From Shewanella yunxiaonensis (lineage in GTDB: Bacteria; Pseudomonadota; Gammaproteobacteria; Enterobacterales; Shewanellaceae): a stretch of DNA of 37,587 bases. The stretch covers positions 3,775,001-3,812,587 of the forward strand of contig NZ_CP073587.1 in assembly GCF_018223345.1 (NCBI RefSeq). Reading direction: 5' to 3'. Positions 17,114 to 29,194 of this stretch are shown one piece after another. Position 1 is the first letter of the stretch. Each line of letters opens with the position of its first letter. The notes beneath the pieces are model-generated. The model was not told where the DNA came from and made no database searches. It worked only from the letters and a program-made list of their open reading frames with translations. Position numbers and translations under genes: made by a program.

Positions 17114-17887
17114 TTAGTTTGAATTTTGATAGGGCACCAGTAATACATCGATGCCGTGCCCACGAATAATATCTGCCGCCGGGGGAGATAAACGATCGTC
17201 ACTAACGACCGTGGATATCTGCGACCAGGGCAATTCCAGATTGGGAATGCGCCGCTGCAACTTGTCTGATTCCAGCATCACCACTACCTGCTGCGACACT
17301 TCAGCCATCACCTTGCTAAGATTAGTGAGCTCGTTAAAGGTTGTTGTGCCCCGGCTGAGATCGATACCATCTGCGCCAATAAACAGTTGATCGAAGTTAT
17401 AGGAACGCAAAACCTGCTCAGCCATTTGCCCCTGAAATGACTCCGAATGAGGATCCCAAGTGCCACCAGTCATCAATAATGTTGGTTCGTTTTCCAGTTC
17501 ATGGACGGCATTGGCGAGTTGCAATGAGTTAGTCATCACCACCAATCCACGTTTGCTATTCAACTCTGGAATAAGCCCGAGAGTAGTAGAGCCGCAATCA
17601 ATGATGATACGGTTATGATCGCGAATGAGTTCTGCCGCTTTGCGAGCGATAGCTAACTGATTGGCTGACGGACCCCGCTGTGGCACAGTTAACTCTTGCG
17701 GTAGTGGCACCGCGCCACCATAGCGGCGTAGTAATAGTCCATCAGTTTCCAGAGCCGCTAAATCTTTGCGGATAGTCACTTCAGAGGTATCAAACGCCTG
17801 TGCCAGTTGTTCAACACTGACTTCTCCGGTTTGATTCAACTGTTCAACAATGGCTCGGCGCCGCTGTTGGGTGTTCCGTTTTAGCAT
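17114..17887 (-). CDS. DeoR-family transcriptional regulator (probable amino-sugar/glmS regulator)
   Basis: The protein is 257 residues with an N-terminal DeoR helix-turn-helix (about 18-56: [37 protein letters not shown] region). The C-terminal DeoR sensor domain contains [24 protein letters not shown] and [12 protein letters not shown], a sugar-phosphate-type effector site related to ribose-5-phosphate isomerases. It is directly upstream of glmS on the same transcript, with glmU just beyond a terminator, so control of UDP-GlcNAc supply is the best guess. The effector is unknown; an amino-sugar phosphate is plausible. A palindromic operator candidate overlaps its promoter (17904-17936). Confidence 0.9.
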   Translation of the reverse strand: MLKRNTQQRRRAIVEQLNQTGEVSVEQLAQAFDTSEVTIRKDLAALETDGLLLRRYGGAVPLPQELTVPQRGPSANQLAIARKAAELIRDHNRIIIDCGSTTLGLIPELNSKRGLVVMTNSLQLANAVHELENEPTLLMTGGTWDPHSESFQGQMAEQVLRSYNFDQLFIGADGIDLSRGTTTFNELTNLSKVMAEVSQQVVVMLESDKLQRRIPNLELPWSQISTVVSDDRLSPPAADIIRGHGIDVLLVPYQNSN

Positions 17888-17903
17888 TTATCGATAATTC
17901 ATG

Positions 17904-17936
17904 TTTCGATTTGAAAGAAATTATATTCAAACGAAA
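17904..17936. promoter_or_regulatory. candidate DeoR-type operator (inverted repeat) over the regulator-glmS promoter
   Basis: TTTCGATTTGAA (17904-17915) and TTCAAACGAAA (17926-17936) form an inverted repeat, perfect except for one extra base in the left arm. It covers the -10 and spacer of the promoter at 17920-17947. A third related motif, TTTCGAAACGAAA, lies at 18035-18047 beyond the glmU terminator. DeoR-family operators often use TTCG-containing repeats, so autoregulation is likely. Confidence 0.55.
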
Positions 17937-17947
17937 TATAACCACAA
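17920..17947 (-). promoter_or_regulatory. probable promoter of the DeoR-type regulator and glmS
   Basis: On the minus strand a -35 TTGTGG (17942-17947) and a perfect -10 TATAAT (17920-17925) are separated by 16 bp. The position is about 33 bp upstream of the regulator's ATG. Confidence 0.55.
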
Positions 17948-18009
17948 GTAAAATTTTAACGTCATTCAGGCTTATTAAGCAGTCATACAGTATAATTAAC
18001 GCTAGAAAT

Positions 18010-18037
18010 AAAAAAAGCACCCGTGAATGAGTGCTTT
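18010..18037 (-). terminator. intrinsic terminator of glmU
   Basis: On the minus strand AAAGCACTC pairs with GGGTGCTTT (one G-T pair) around a 6-nt loop, followed by a run of T. It is 24 bp past the glmU stop, so the regulator and glmS need their own promoter. Confidence 0.85.
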
Positions 18038-18060
18038 CGAAACGAAACTTAAGGCAATGG

Positions 18061-19425
18061 CTATTTAGCTTTTTTAACGGGTCGCTGCCAACCACTGATA
18101 TGTTTCTGTTTTACACGAGTAATGACCAGCTCATCTTCGCCCACATCTTTGGTAATAGTAGAACCGGCACCCAATGTGGCGCCACGGGCAATGGATACCG
18201 GAGCCACCAGCTGGGTGTCACTACCAACGAACACATCGTCTTCAATCACGGTAAGATGTTTGTTGGCACCATCATAGTTACAGGTGATAGTGCCTGCGCC
18301 AATATTGACGCCTTTACCTATCTGCGCATCGCCCAGATATGTCAGGTGCCCAGCTTTAGAACCTTCCCCCAGCACCGCTTTTTTCATCTCTACGAAATTA
18401 CCCACATGGGCATCCGCTTTCAATTCAGCGCCAGGACGCAAACGGGCAAACGGCCCGGCGTTGGCATTTACCCCGATTTTGGCACCTTCCACCACGGTAT
18501 AAGGTTTCACCTCGCCACCATCGGCTATTTCACAATCGATCAGAATGGCACCGGCACCGATGGTGACGTTATTACCCAGAACCACCTTGCCTTCAAAGAT
18601 GACATTGATATCGATCATGACATCCTGACCGACGGTCACATCTCCGCGAATATCGATACGTGCAGGATCTCGAAGATTGGCGCCATTTAGCATTAACTGC
18701 TCGGCCATACGCGCTTGGTAAGCGCGCTCCAACATTGCCAACTGTACCCGATTATTCGCACCTTCGGTTTCAATGGCATCTGTCGGGTGTGCTGTAGTAA
18801 TAATGACATTATCCTTATGTGCCATCGCCACCACATCGGTCAGGTAAAATTCCCCTTGCGCATTGTTATTGTTCAATTGGCTCAGCCAGTGCTTCAGCTG
18901 TTTGCCAGGCAACGCCATAATACCGCTATTGACTTCGGTAATTGCCAGTTGCGCTACGGTTGCATCTTTCTGCTCTACAATGCCAACAACTTTGCCGTTT
19001 TCCCGTAAAATTCGACCATAACCGCTGGGGTTTGCCAGATTAACGGTGAGCATTGCCACACCATCCGGCTGACGACTTTGTAACAACGCCACTAATGTTT
19101 GCTGGCGGATCAGCGGCACATCACCATAAAGTACCAACACAGTATCTTCATCTTTGATGTATGGGATAGCCTGTGCCACCGCGTGACCAGTACCCAACTG
19201 CTGTGACTGTTCAACCCAATTCAACTGCGGATCGCGCACCGCTGCTTGTAGCTTAGCGCCACCATAACCGTACACCAGATTGATCTGTGCAGCATCAAGC
19301 GCTTTTGCCACATCGATGACGTGCTGCACCATAGTTTTGTGGGCAACTTTATGCAGAACTTTGGGTAAATCAGAACGCATCCGGGTTCCCTTTCCGGCAG
19401 CGAGGATCACAACATTGAGCGACAT
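18061..19425 (-). CDS. glmU: bifunctional UDP-N-acetylglucosamine pyrophosphorylase / glucosamine-1-phosphate acetyltransferase
   Basis: GlmU performs the last two steps to UDP-GlcNAc. At 454 residues it matches E. coli (456). The N-terminal uridyltransferase has [24 protein letters not shown] and GYGRI. The C-terminal left-handed beta-helix (about 250-440) shows hexapeptide repeats and acetyltransferase motifs ([27 protein letters not shown]). The start at 19425 has AAAGGAAG upstream; the frame is open to 19464 but that part has no ribosome-binding site. It is transcribed in the same direction as the atp operon, whose terminator lies upstream. Confidence 0.96.
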   Translation of the reverse strand: MSLNVVILAAGKGTRMRSDLPKVLHKVAHKTMVQHVIDVAKALDAAQINLVYGYGGAKLQAAVRDPQLNWVEQSQQLGTGHAVAQAIPYIKDEDTVLVLYGDVPLIRQQTLVALLQSRQPDGVAMLTVNLANPSGYGRILRENGKVVGIVEQKDATVAQLAITEVNSGIMALPGKQLKHWLSQLNNNNAQGEFYLTDVVAMAHKDNVIITTAHPTDAIETEGANNRVQLAMLERAYQARMAEQLMLNGANLRDPARIDIRGDVTVGQDVMIDINVIFEGKVVLGNNVTIGAGAILIDCEIADGGEVKPYTVVEGAKIGVNANAGPFARLRPGAELKADAHVGNFVEMKKAVLGEGSKAGHLTYLGDAQIGKGVNIGAGTITCNYDGANKHLTVIEDDVFVGSDTQLVAPVSIARGATLGAGSTITKDVGEDELVITRVKQKHISGWQRPVKKAK

Positions 19426-19506
19426 AACCACTTCCTTTAACAAATGACGCCACATTCTAACCAAATTGCTCGTCTGATGCAGTGTCTATCCCAAATTGCA
19501 GGCGAT

Positions 19507-19533
19507 AAAAAAGGCGCCATAAGGCGCCTTTTT
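19507..19533 (-). terminator. intrinsic terminator of the atp operon
   Basis: GGCGCC and GGCGCC pair around the loop ATAA, flanked by A- and T-runs so that both strands get a U-tract. It starts about 14 bp after the atpC stop. It separates atpC from glmU. Confidence 0.9.
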
Positions 19534-19546
19534 CAGCAGAGTTACA

Positions 19547-19975
19547 TTATCTGGCAATGTTCTTCTTGATGGTCTCAACGACACGCAACTGTGCAATGGC
19601 TTTTGCCAGCTCAATTGCTGCTGCCGCGTAATCAAAGTCAGCACCGGCCTTGGCCATTTCGGCTTCGGCACGACGCTTGGCTTCTACAGCGGCCTGTTCG
19701 TCAATCTCATCGGCACGCATTACGACATCAGCCAATATGGATACAGAAGAAGGCTGTACTTCGAGGATACCCCCGGACAGATAAAACACCTCTTCTGAAC
19801 CATTTTGTTTGACGATGCGCGCCATGCCAGGTTTGATATTGGTCAGCAGCGGCGTATGCCCTGGCATAACACCCAGTTCACCTTCTGAACCTGTTACCTG
19901 CAAACTGGCAACCAGTCCGGAATAGATTCTGCTTTCTGCGCTGACGATATCAAGTTGTACTGTCATGGCTGCCAT
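19547..19975 (-). CDS. atpC: ATP synthase F1 epsilon subunit
   Basis: The rotor-stalk subunit that couples to the c-ring and can inhibit ATPase activity is 142 residues. The N-terminal beta-sandwich has [21 protein letters not shown] and [20 protein letters not shown]; two C-terminal helices follow. AGGAG lies 6 nt before the ATG at 19975. It is last in the operon. Confidence 0.96.
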   Translation of the reverse strand: MAAMTVQLDIVSAESRIYSGLVASLQVTGSEGELGVMPGHTPLLTNIKPGMARIVKQNGSEEVFYLSGGILEVQPSSVSILADVVMRADEIDEQAAVEAKRRAEAEMAKAGADFDYAAAAIELAKAIAQLRVVETIKKNIAR

Positions 19976-20011
19976 CCCGTTCTCCTATCAAAACCAGAGG
20001 ATTTTCTCTGA

Positions 20012-22284
<2,273 letters not shown>

Positions 22285-22335
22285 CTCTACTCTCCAATCT
22301 GGACCAGAGGTGCCTTAAAGCACCTCAATGTGTAT

Positions 22336-23877
22336 TTACCAGGTTTGGGTTGCCACGAACTTTTCGAGACCAGCTTTCAGTTCACCTTCGATATCGGCGT
22401 TATAGTCGCCGGTTTCGTTGATGAGCTTCATCAGCTCGGCATGCTCGCTGTTCATGAAGGAGAGCAGGGCAGCTTCAAAATCACCGATTTTCTTCAGCTC
22501 AATGCCTTTCAGGAAGCCTTTTTCTGCAGCGAAAATAGACACAGCCTGATCAGCAACGCTCATCGGTGCATATTGCTTCTGCTTCATCAGCTCAGTTACA
22601 CGTTCACCGTGTTCCAATTGGGCACGGGTTGCGTCATCCAAATCGGATGCGAACTGAGAGAAAGCAGCCAGCTCTCGGTACTGCGCCAGAGCGGTACGAA
22701 TACCACCGGACAGTTTCTTGATGATCTTGGTCTGAGCCGCACCACCCACACGAGAAACCGAAATACCAGGGTTAACCGCTGGACGTAAGCCAGAGTTAAA
22801 CAGGTCGGTTTCCAGGAAGATCTGACCGTCAGTAATAGAAATTACGTTAGTCGGTACGAACGCAGATACGTCACCAGCCTGGGTTTCAATAATTGGCAAG
22901 GCGGTCAATGAGCCTGTTTTGCCTTTTACTTCACCGTTAGTGAATTTCTCTACATATTCTTCGTTTACGCGAGAAGCACGTTCCAGCAAACGAGAATGCA
23001 GATAGAAAACGTCACCTGGGTAAGCTTCACGTCCTGGTGGACGTTTGAGCAACAGTGAAATCTGACGATATGCGACAGCCTGTTTTGTCAGGTCGTCATA
23101 TACGATCAGCGCATCTTCACCGCGATCACGGAAGTATTCACCCATTGAACAACCAGAATAAGGTGCCAGATACTGCAGTGCAGCTGCTTCTGACGCGGTA
23201 GCCACAACGACGATAGTGTTAGCTAATGCACCGTGTTCTTCCAGCTTGCGTACGATGTTGGCAATGGTAGAAGCTTTCTGACCAATCGCGACATAGATAC
23301 ACTTAATGCCAGAGTTTTTCTGGTTGATGATGGCATCAATTGCCAATGCAGTTTTACCGATCTGACGGTCACCAATGATCAGCTCACGCTGACCACGACC
23401 GATTGGGATCATGGAGTCAACTGCTTTGTAACCTGTCTGTACAGGTTGTGATACTGACTTACGATCGATTACGCCGGGAGCAATCACTTCAACAGGCGCA
23501 AATCCATCGTTATCGATAGGACCTTTACCGTCGATTGGCTCACCCAGGGTATTTACTACACGACCCAGCAGACCACGACCTACTGGTACCTGCAAAATGC
23601 GACCAGTAGTTTTAACTTTTACGCCTTCTGCCAAATCGGCATAAGGACCCATTACTACGGCACCGACAGAATCACGTTCAAGGTTCAACGCGATTGCAAA
23701 ACGGCTGCCAGGCAGTTCGATCATTTCACCCTGCATTACATCGGCCAGGCCGTGAATGCGGATAATACCGTCACTTACCGAAACGATAGTTCCTTCGTTA
23801 CGGGCTTCGCTGACAACGTCGAACTGCTCGATCCGCTGCTTAATCAGATCGCTGATTTCAGTGGAATTCAGTTGCAT
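22336..23877 (-). CDS. atpA: ATP synthase F1 alpha subunit
   Basis: The non-catalytic nucleotide-binding subunit is 513 residues, the E. coli length. The start is ATG at 23877 (MQLNSTEIS), with GGGAG 7 nt upstream. A TTG two codons earlier is less likely. Walker A GDRQIGKT is at about 169-176, and the conserved [21 protein letters not shown] and [15 protein letters not shown] segments are present. Confidence 0.98.
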   Translation of the reverse strand: MQLNSTEISDLIKQRIEQFDVVSEARNEGTIVSVSDGIIRIHGLADVMQGEMIELPGSRFAIALNLERDSVGAVVMGPYADLAEGVKVKTTGRILQVPVGRGLLGRVVNTLGEPIDGKGPIDNDGFAPVEVIAPGVIDRKSVSQPVQTGYKAVDSMIPIGRGQRELIIGDRQIGKTALAIDAIINQKNSGIKCIYVAIGQKASTIANIVRKLEEHGALANTIVVVATASEAAALQYLAPYSGCSMGEYFRDRGEDALIVYDDLTKQAVAYRQISLLLKRPPGREAYPGDVFYLHSRLLERASRVNEEYVEKFTNGEVKGKTGSLTALPIIETQAGDVSAFVPTNVISITDGQIFLETDLFNSGLRPAVNPGISVSRVGGAAQTKIIKKLSGGIRTALAQYRELAAFSQFASDLDDATRAQLEHGERVTELMKQKQYAPMSVADQAVSIFAAEKGFLKGIELKKIGDFEAALLSFMNSEHAELMKLINETGDYNADIEGELKAGLEKFVATQTW

Positions 23878-23891
23878 GCTCAAACTCCCAA

Positions 23892-24425
23892 TTACGATTG
23901 CAGCTTATCAGACAAACGGTCGAGTTTGCCGCGAACAGACCCGTCAATCACGAGGTCTCCCGCTCTGATAATGACCCCAGCAATAAGCTTGGCGTCGGTA
24001 CTGCAATTCAGCTTAACTTTGCGTGCGAGACGTTTCTCTAAAGAAGCACTGATCTGTGCGATCTGTGAATCAGTCAAAGGCGTGGCAGATATCACACTAG
24101 CTTCCACTTCTTTTGACCATTCCAGACGCAGCTCGGCAAATTGCTGAGCAACAGCTGGCAGCACTTCTAAGCGATCGTTTTCGGCCATTACCTTGATCAG
24201 ATTTTGACCATTGGTATCCATCTGATCGCCACATACTTTGATAAACAAGTCTGCTAGACGATCACTGGCCATCACTCCGGCCAGCAGGGGCTTCATGGTC
24301 TCGTTTTCACTGACCAAAGCGGCAAAGTCGAGCATTTCCGCCCACTTTTCCACTGCCTGATGTTCAACCGCAAAATCAAAAGCTGCCTTTGCATAAGGAC
24401 GAGCAATGGTGGTTAACTCAGCCAT
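23892..24425 (-). CDS. atpH: ATP synthase F1 delta subunit
   Basis: The stator subunit linking b to the top of F1 is 177 residues, as in E. coli. [12 protein letters not shown] is at the N-terminus, and the C-terminal [29 protein letters not shown] segment is conserved. GGAG precedes the ATG. Confidence 0.96.
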   Translation of the reverse strand: MAELTTIARPYAKAAFDFAVEHQAVEKWAEMLDFAALVSENETMKPLLAGVMASDRLADLFIKVCGDQMDTNGQNLIKVMAENDRLEVLPAVAQQFAELRLEWSKEVEASVISATPLTDSQIAQISASLEKRLARKVKLNCSTDAKLIAGVIIRAGDLVIDGSVRGKLDRLSDKLQS

Positions 24426-24440
24426 AACTCCACTCCCTTA

Positions 24441-24911
24441 TCAAATTTCAGCGACAAGTTTATCAACTATGTCGCTCTGGGCGGCTTCATCAATCGAACG
24501 CTCGAGGATTTTCTCTGCGCCAATAATGGCAAGAGTCGCTAGCTGCTTGCGCAGATCCTCTTTCACGCGATTACGTTCAGCTTCAATTTCTGCTTGACCC
24601 TGAGCGATAATTTTTGAACGCTCAGCGTCTGCTTCGGCTTTGGCTTCGTCAATGATCTGAGCCTTGCGTTTGTTAGCAGACTCGATAATTTCGTTGGCAG
24701 TAGCCTTGGCTTCTTTGAGTTGATCAGAGGCTTTCACCTGAGCCAACTCCAGGTCTTTAGCTGCACGGTCAGCGTCAGCAAGACCATCAGCAATCCTTTT
24801 CTGGCGCTCTTCGATGGCACTCATCAAAGGCGGCCAAACAAACTTCATGCAGAACCACACGAAGATAAAAAAGGCGACCGTCTGACCGATTAGGGTAGCG
24901 TTGATATTCAC
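24441..24911 (-). CDS. atpF: ATP synthase Fo subunit b
   Basis: The peripheral stalk subunit is 156 residues, with one N-terminal membrane helix (about 4-24, [20 protein letters not shown]) and a long Ala/Glu/Lys-rich coiled coil to the C-terminus. The start is GTG at 24911 with a near-perfect AGGAGG 5 nt upstream. Confidence 0.97.
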   Translation of the reverse strand: MNINATLIGQTVAFFIFVWFCMKFVWPPLMSAIEERQKRIADGLADADRAAKDLELAQVKASDQLKEAKATANEIIESANKRKAQIIDEAKAEADAERSKIIAQGQAEIEAERNRVKEDLRKQLATLAIIGAEKILERSIDEAAQSDIVDKLVAEI

Positions 24912-24948
24912 AACAGCCTCCTATTTAGATTAAAGACAGAAGCGTTTT

Positions 24949-25215
<267 letters not shown>

Positions 25216-25265
25216 CTAAATCTATGTTAGTTAATGATTTAGTTTAAAATTTTCTTCCGCAATCC

Positions 25266-26075
<810 letters not shown>

Positions 26076-26084
26076 TCATCCCAC

Positions 26085-26468
26085 TTAACTTTGCTTGAAG
26101 TATAAAGGAGCTGTCCAATGCACTATTAACCCCAACACATAACAAACAAAAAGCGGCATAAATGCAGCTTTAAGATATATAAATGCTATAGAAAACAATA
26201 CAATAGTTAACAGCAACTTTACCGCTTCCCCCCAGTAAAAGCTCTTTAACACTTTTGCTGTAGCGCTAGCTCCCATATGAGAGAACGCCAGGGTCGCGAA
26301 CACGAAATTGGGGATCACAGCAATTACGGCACCAGCTAACGCTGACAAACCACTGTTGACCCCCTGCATAACGAAAAAGACCGTCGATGCCAATCCGGTA
26401 ACCGCGGCTTGCAGCATAATCAGTTTGTAAGCTGATCGGCGGCCACGACGAGCCAAATTGTCAATCAA
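26085..26468 (-). CDS. atpI: ATP synthase assembly protein AtpI
   Basis: AtpI is a four-helix membrane protein that helps c-ring assembly. I place the start at TTG 26468: ACGGAG lies 8 nt upstream and the product is then 127 residues, the usual AtpI length. The frame is open to 26591, but that extension is unlike any AtpI and contains a good promoter (26549-26576). Helices are at about 17-33, 40-56, 74-95 and 99-118. It is the first gene of the atp operon. Confidence 0.85.
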   Translation of the reverse strand: MIDNLARRGRRSAYKLIMLQAAVTGLASTVFFVMQGVNSGLSALAGAVIAVIPNFVFATLAFSHMGASATAKVLKSFYWGEAVKLLLTIVLFSIAFIYLKAAFMPLFVCYVLGLIVHWTAPLYFKQS

Positions 26469-26548
26469 TCGATCTTCTCCGTAATTTTCTTTTTGTTTCG
26501 GTGACCGTGTATGAAAATTCCGAGCCACCCGCGCAAAAAGCTTGCGAA

Positions 26549-26576
26549 AGTATACCTTTTCGAAGTTTTCGCGCAA
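26549..26576 (-). promoter_or_regulatory. probable main promoter of the atp operon
   Basis: On the minus strand a -35 TTGCGC (26571-26576) and a -10 TATACT (26549-26554) have a 16-bp spacer. They lie between the parB terminator and the TTG start of atpI, leaving a leader of roughly 75 nt. Confidence 0.6.
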
Positions 26577-26589
26577 CGTTGAGGATATC

Positions 26590-26621
26590 AAAAAAAAAGC
26601 GCCTAAACGTGATTTAGCGCT
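26590..26621 (-). terminator. intrinsic terminator after parAB
   Basis: On the minus strand AGCGCTAAA pairs with TTTAGGCGCT (one bulged base) around a 5-nt loop, followed by nine T. It is 76 bp past the parB stop and isolates the atp operon from parAB transcription. Confidence 0.85.
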
Positions 26622-26697
26622 AAGTTATAAAAGCATTTACTGATTTTATGTAATTTAATTACAAATTCTTTTTTTTATTGCTATTTTTTCGCTAGAA

Positions 26698-27588
26698 TCA
26701 ACTGAATTTGGCGATAATTCCATCAAGTTCAGATAAACTCTGATAATTAATTACAATTTTACCTGTCCCCTTTACAGTGTGCGTAATATTAACTTTTGTT
26801 CCTAATCTTTGAACTAGCTCGCTTTCCAAGCGGGTTAAATCCGCATTTTTAATATTATTTTCAGGTTTGTTCGGAGGATTCTGCACTTTGTTAATAAGTC
26901 GTTCGGTTTCACGAACGGTAAGTTCTTTCGCCGCTACGACTCTGGCGACGCTAGTTTGTTGATCGCCTTCAAGTGCTAACAACGCTCTGGCGTGACCCAT
27001 ATCAATATCGCCACGCTCCAACATCACTTTCACCGCCGGATTTAACGCATTAAGACGCAATAGGTTAGAAATGGTCGCACGCGACTTCCCGACGGCATCA
27101 GCTACCTGCTGGTGTGTCAGTTCAAATTCTTCAATCAGACGATTAAGTGCAATGGCTTCTTCCATCGCGTTCAAGTCTTCACGTTGGATGTTTTCAATCA
27201 ACGCAATCGCCACGGCGGCTTCATCGGCAACTTGTTTAACAATACAAGGCACTTTATCCAACTGAGCCAGTTGCGCGGCTCGCCAGCGACGTTCGCCCGC
27301 GATAATTTCATACTGACCAGCAGTGACTTGGCGCACGACTATCGGCTGAATGACCCCCTGCGCCCGGATAGATTCTGCCAGTTCTTCCAAAGCTTCCGGA
27401 GACATATCCTTACGAGGCTGATATTTGCCTGGCTTCAGCAAATCCAGATCCAGATTGAGCAGCGTTTCACCACTTCCGACATCCGCCATTTCCGCTGTTT
27501 CAGCAGTTTCCCGCTTTTGATTGGCCGCGTGACTGGTGCTGAGTAATGCATCCAACCCCTTACCTAAACCGCGTTTTTTCAATGTCAT
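26698..27588 (-). CDS. parB: chromosome partitioning protein ParB
   Basis: ParB is a CTP-dependent clamp that loads at parS and spreads around the origin. It is 296 residues from the ATG at 27588 (MTLKKRGLGKGLDALL, the usual ParB start, with AAAGGG upstream). The N-terminal CTPase region has GERRWRAA and ENIQREDLN; the central helix-turn-helix is THQQVADAVGKSRATISNLL; the C-terminal dimer domain follows. The frame is open to 27654 but overlaps parA. Confidence 0.96.
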   Translation of the reverse strand: MTLKKRGLGKGLDALLSTSHAANQKRETAETAEMADVGSGETLLNLDLDLLKPGKYQPRKDMSPEALEELAESIRAQGVIQPIVVRQVTAGQYEIIAGERRWRAAQLAQLDKVPCIVKQVADEAAVAIALIENIQREDLNAMEEAIALNRLIEEFELTHQQVADAVGKSRATISNLLRLNALNPAVKVMLERGDIDMGHARALLALEGDQQTSVARVVAAKELTVRETERLINKVQNPPNKPENNIKNADLTRLESELVQRLGTKVNITHTVKGTGKIVINYQSLSELDGIIAKFS

Positions 27589-27598
27589 GGTGATCCCT

Positions 27599-28393
27599 TT
27601 AAACCTTTTCCGCTTGTTTCTTTTTTTGTTGCTCAGAACGGCGAATAATTTCACCCGCTAATGCTAAATAAGCCTTGGCACCAGCACTGCCTTTATCGTA
27701 ATACATTGCTGGCGCACCAAAACTAGGCGCTTCTGCTAAACGCACGTTCCTCGGAATCACCGTGCGATAAACCTTATCACCAAAATGCTGTTTCAATTGA
27801 TCAGAGACATCATTGGCCAGGCGATTTCGTGGGTCGTACATAGTACGCAAAATTCCCTCAATGCCAAGTCCTGGATTCACCATTGCCGCCAATTTGGACA
27901 CAGTATCCATGAGCGCAGTCAGCCCCTCCAATGCATAGTACTCACATTGCATCGGTACCAGTACCGAATCCGCCGCAGACATCGCATTAACGGTAAGTAA
28001 ATTGAGCGAGGGAGGGCAATCGATAAAAATAAAATCGTAACGATCTCTTACCGCCGTCAGCGCGTTGCGTAAGCGAACTTCTCTAGCAAAAAACTCGATC
28101 AATTTGATTTCTGCGGCGGTCACATCACCGTTTGCGGCGATCAGATCGTATTTACCAATGGTATTTTTTACCACAACTTCATCAAATGGCTTTTCATCCA
28201 CCAGCAATTCGTATGTGGTATTTTCGACTTCATATTTGTCAACACCACTGCCCATTGTGGCATTGCCCTGCGGATCCAGGTCAATCAGCAATACTCGGCG
28301 TTTGGTTGCCGCTAATGACGCAGCCAGATTCACGCTCGTTGTTGTTTTCCCTACGCCACCTTTCTGGTTAGCTACGGCAATGATTTTCGCCAC
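27599..28393 (-). CDS. parA: chromosome partitioning ATPase ParA
   Basis: This Walker-type ParA ATPase moves ParB-parS complexes. It is 264 residues from the GTG at 28393, chosen for the family N-terminus AKIIAVANQKGGVGKTTT and AAGGTG upstream. The deviant Walker A KGGVGKTT (11-18), switch motif LLIDLDPQGNATMGSG and FIDCPPSLNLLTVNAMSA are all visible. The frame continues to 28474 without a better start. Confidence 0.95.
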   Translation of the reverse strand: MAKIIAVANQKGGVGKTTTSVNLAASLAATKRRVLLIDLDPQGNATMGSGVDKYEVENTTYELLVDEKPFDEVVVKNTIGKYDLIAANGDVTAAEIKLIEFFAREVRLRNALTAVRDRYDFIFIDCPPSLNLLTVNAMSAADSVLVPMQCEYYALEGLTALMDTVSKLAAMVNPGLGIEGILRTMYDPRNRLANDVSDQLKQHFGDKVYRTVIPRNVRLAEAPSFGAPAMYYDKGSAGAKAYLALAGEIIRRSEQQKKKQAEKV

Positions 28394-28474
28394 AATGTCA
28401 CCTTGTCCATCAAGTCTGTATTTGAAACCCGTGCGGTACCAAGTTGCTTTATACGCCAGCGAATTGCAAGACAC

Positions 28475-29098
28475 TCAGTCCCGAGAAGTGATAATCAGCA
28501 GATGTCGCTGTTCATCCAGATGCGGAACGGTCAGTTGGATCTGCTGCTGTACCGTATATCGACTTGGAATTTCCGCAAGTTCTGCGGCATCCAATTGACC
28601 TTTTAACGCATAAAAAGCCCCATTTTTTTGGGGCAGGTGTGCACACCAGTTAAGCATATCGCTGACTGACGCAAATGCCCGGCTAAGTACACCATCAAAC
28701 AATTCTTGCGGCTGATAATCCTCGACGCGGCTTTCGACCGAAAAGATATTACCCAGTTTTAATTCTATCTGAACCTGGCGCTGAAAACGGATACGTTTTC
28801 CCAAACTGTCCAGCAACACAAATTGCTTATCAGGATGCATAATGGCCAAAGGTATCCCTGGTAATCCGGGCCCGGTCCCGACATCGATAAATCGCTTACC
28901 TTGCAGATACGGTGACACCGCCAAACTGTCCATAATATGTCGGATCAGCATCTGCTGGGGATCTCGCACCGATGTCAGATTGTAGGCTTTATTCCATTTG
29001 TCCAAAAGCGCGACAAAAGCCAATAACTGCTGTTGTTGTGCTTCAGTGGCAGCAATGCCAGCTTCGGCGAGATAGTGTTTTAGCTGCGTAGCAAGCAC
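28475..29098 (-). CDS. rsmG: 16S rRNA (guanine527-N7)-methyltransferase
   Basis: RsmG methylates G527 of 16S rRNA using S-adenosylmethionine; its loss gives low-level streptomycin resistance. At 207 residues it equals the E. coli protein. The SAM-binding loop is [16 protein letters not shown] (70-85), followed by the acidic motif LLDSLGKR, with SRAFAS further on. The start is GTG at 29098 with GGAG 7 nt upstream. It follows mnmG, separated by a strong hairpin. Confidence 0.95.
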   Translation of the reverse strand: MLATQLKHYLAEAGIAATEAQQQQLLAFVALLDKWNKAYNLTSVRDPQQMLIRHIMDSLAVSPYLQGKRFIDVGTGPGLPGIPLAIMHPDKQFVLLDSLGKRIRFQRQVQIELKLGNIFSVESRVEDYQPQELFDGVLSRAFASVSDMLNWCAHLPQKNGAFYALKGQLDAAELAEIPSRYTVQQQIQLTVPHLDEQRHLLIITSRD

Positions 29099-29148
29099 AA
29101 AATAACTCCTGATAGTTATGCGGTGGCTATTATGAAGCCCATAAAAGA

Positions 29149-29175
29149 CTAAGGGAAGCCCGAAGCTTCCCTTAG
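29149..29175. terminator. terminator-like hairpin between mnmG and rsmG
   Basis: CTAAGGGAAGC (29149-29159) and GCTTCCCTTAG (29165-29175) pair perfectly over 11 bp with a 5-nt loop. On the minus strand TCTTTT follows, a moderate U-tract. It is about 20 bp past the mnmG stop. Confidence 0.75.
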
Positions 29176-29194
29176 CTACAGCGAAGTCCCGATA

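Noticed and set aside
18031..18690. A 219-residue plus-strand frame opposite glmU
   Set aside because: It is antisense to the conserved GlmU hexapeptide domain; its length reflects the regular repeat composition.
26469..26591. N-terminal extension of AtpI
   Set aside because: It contains a near-consensus promoter and does not resemble AtpI. The TTG at 26468 gives the family length.
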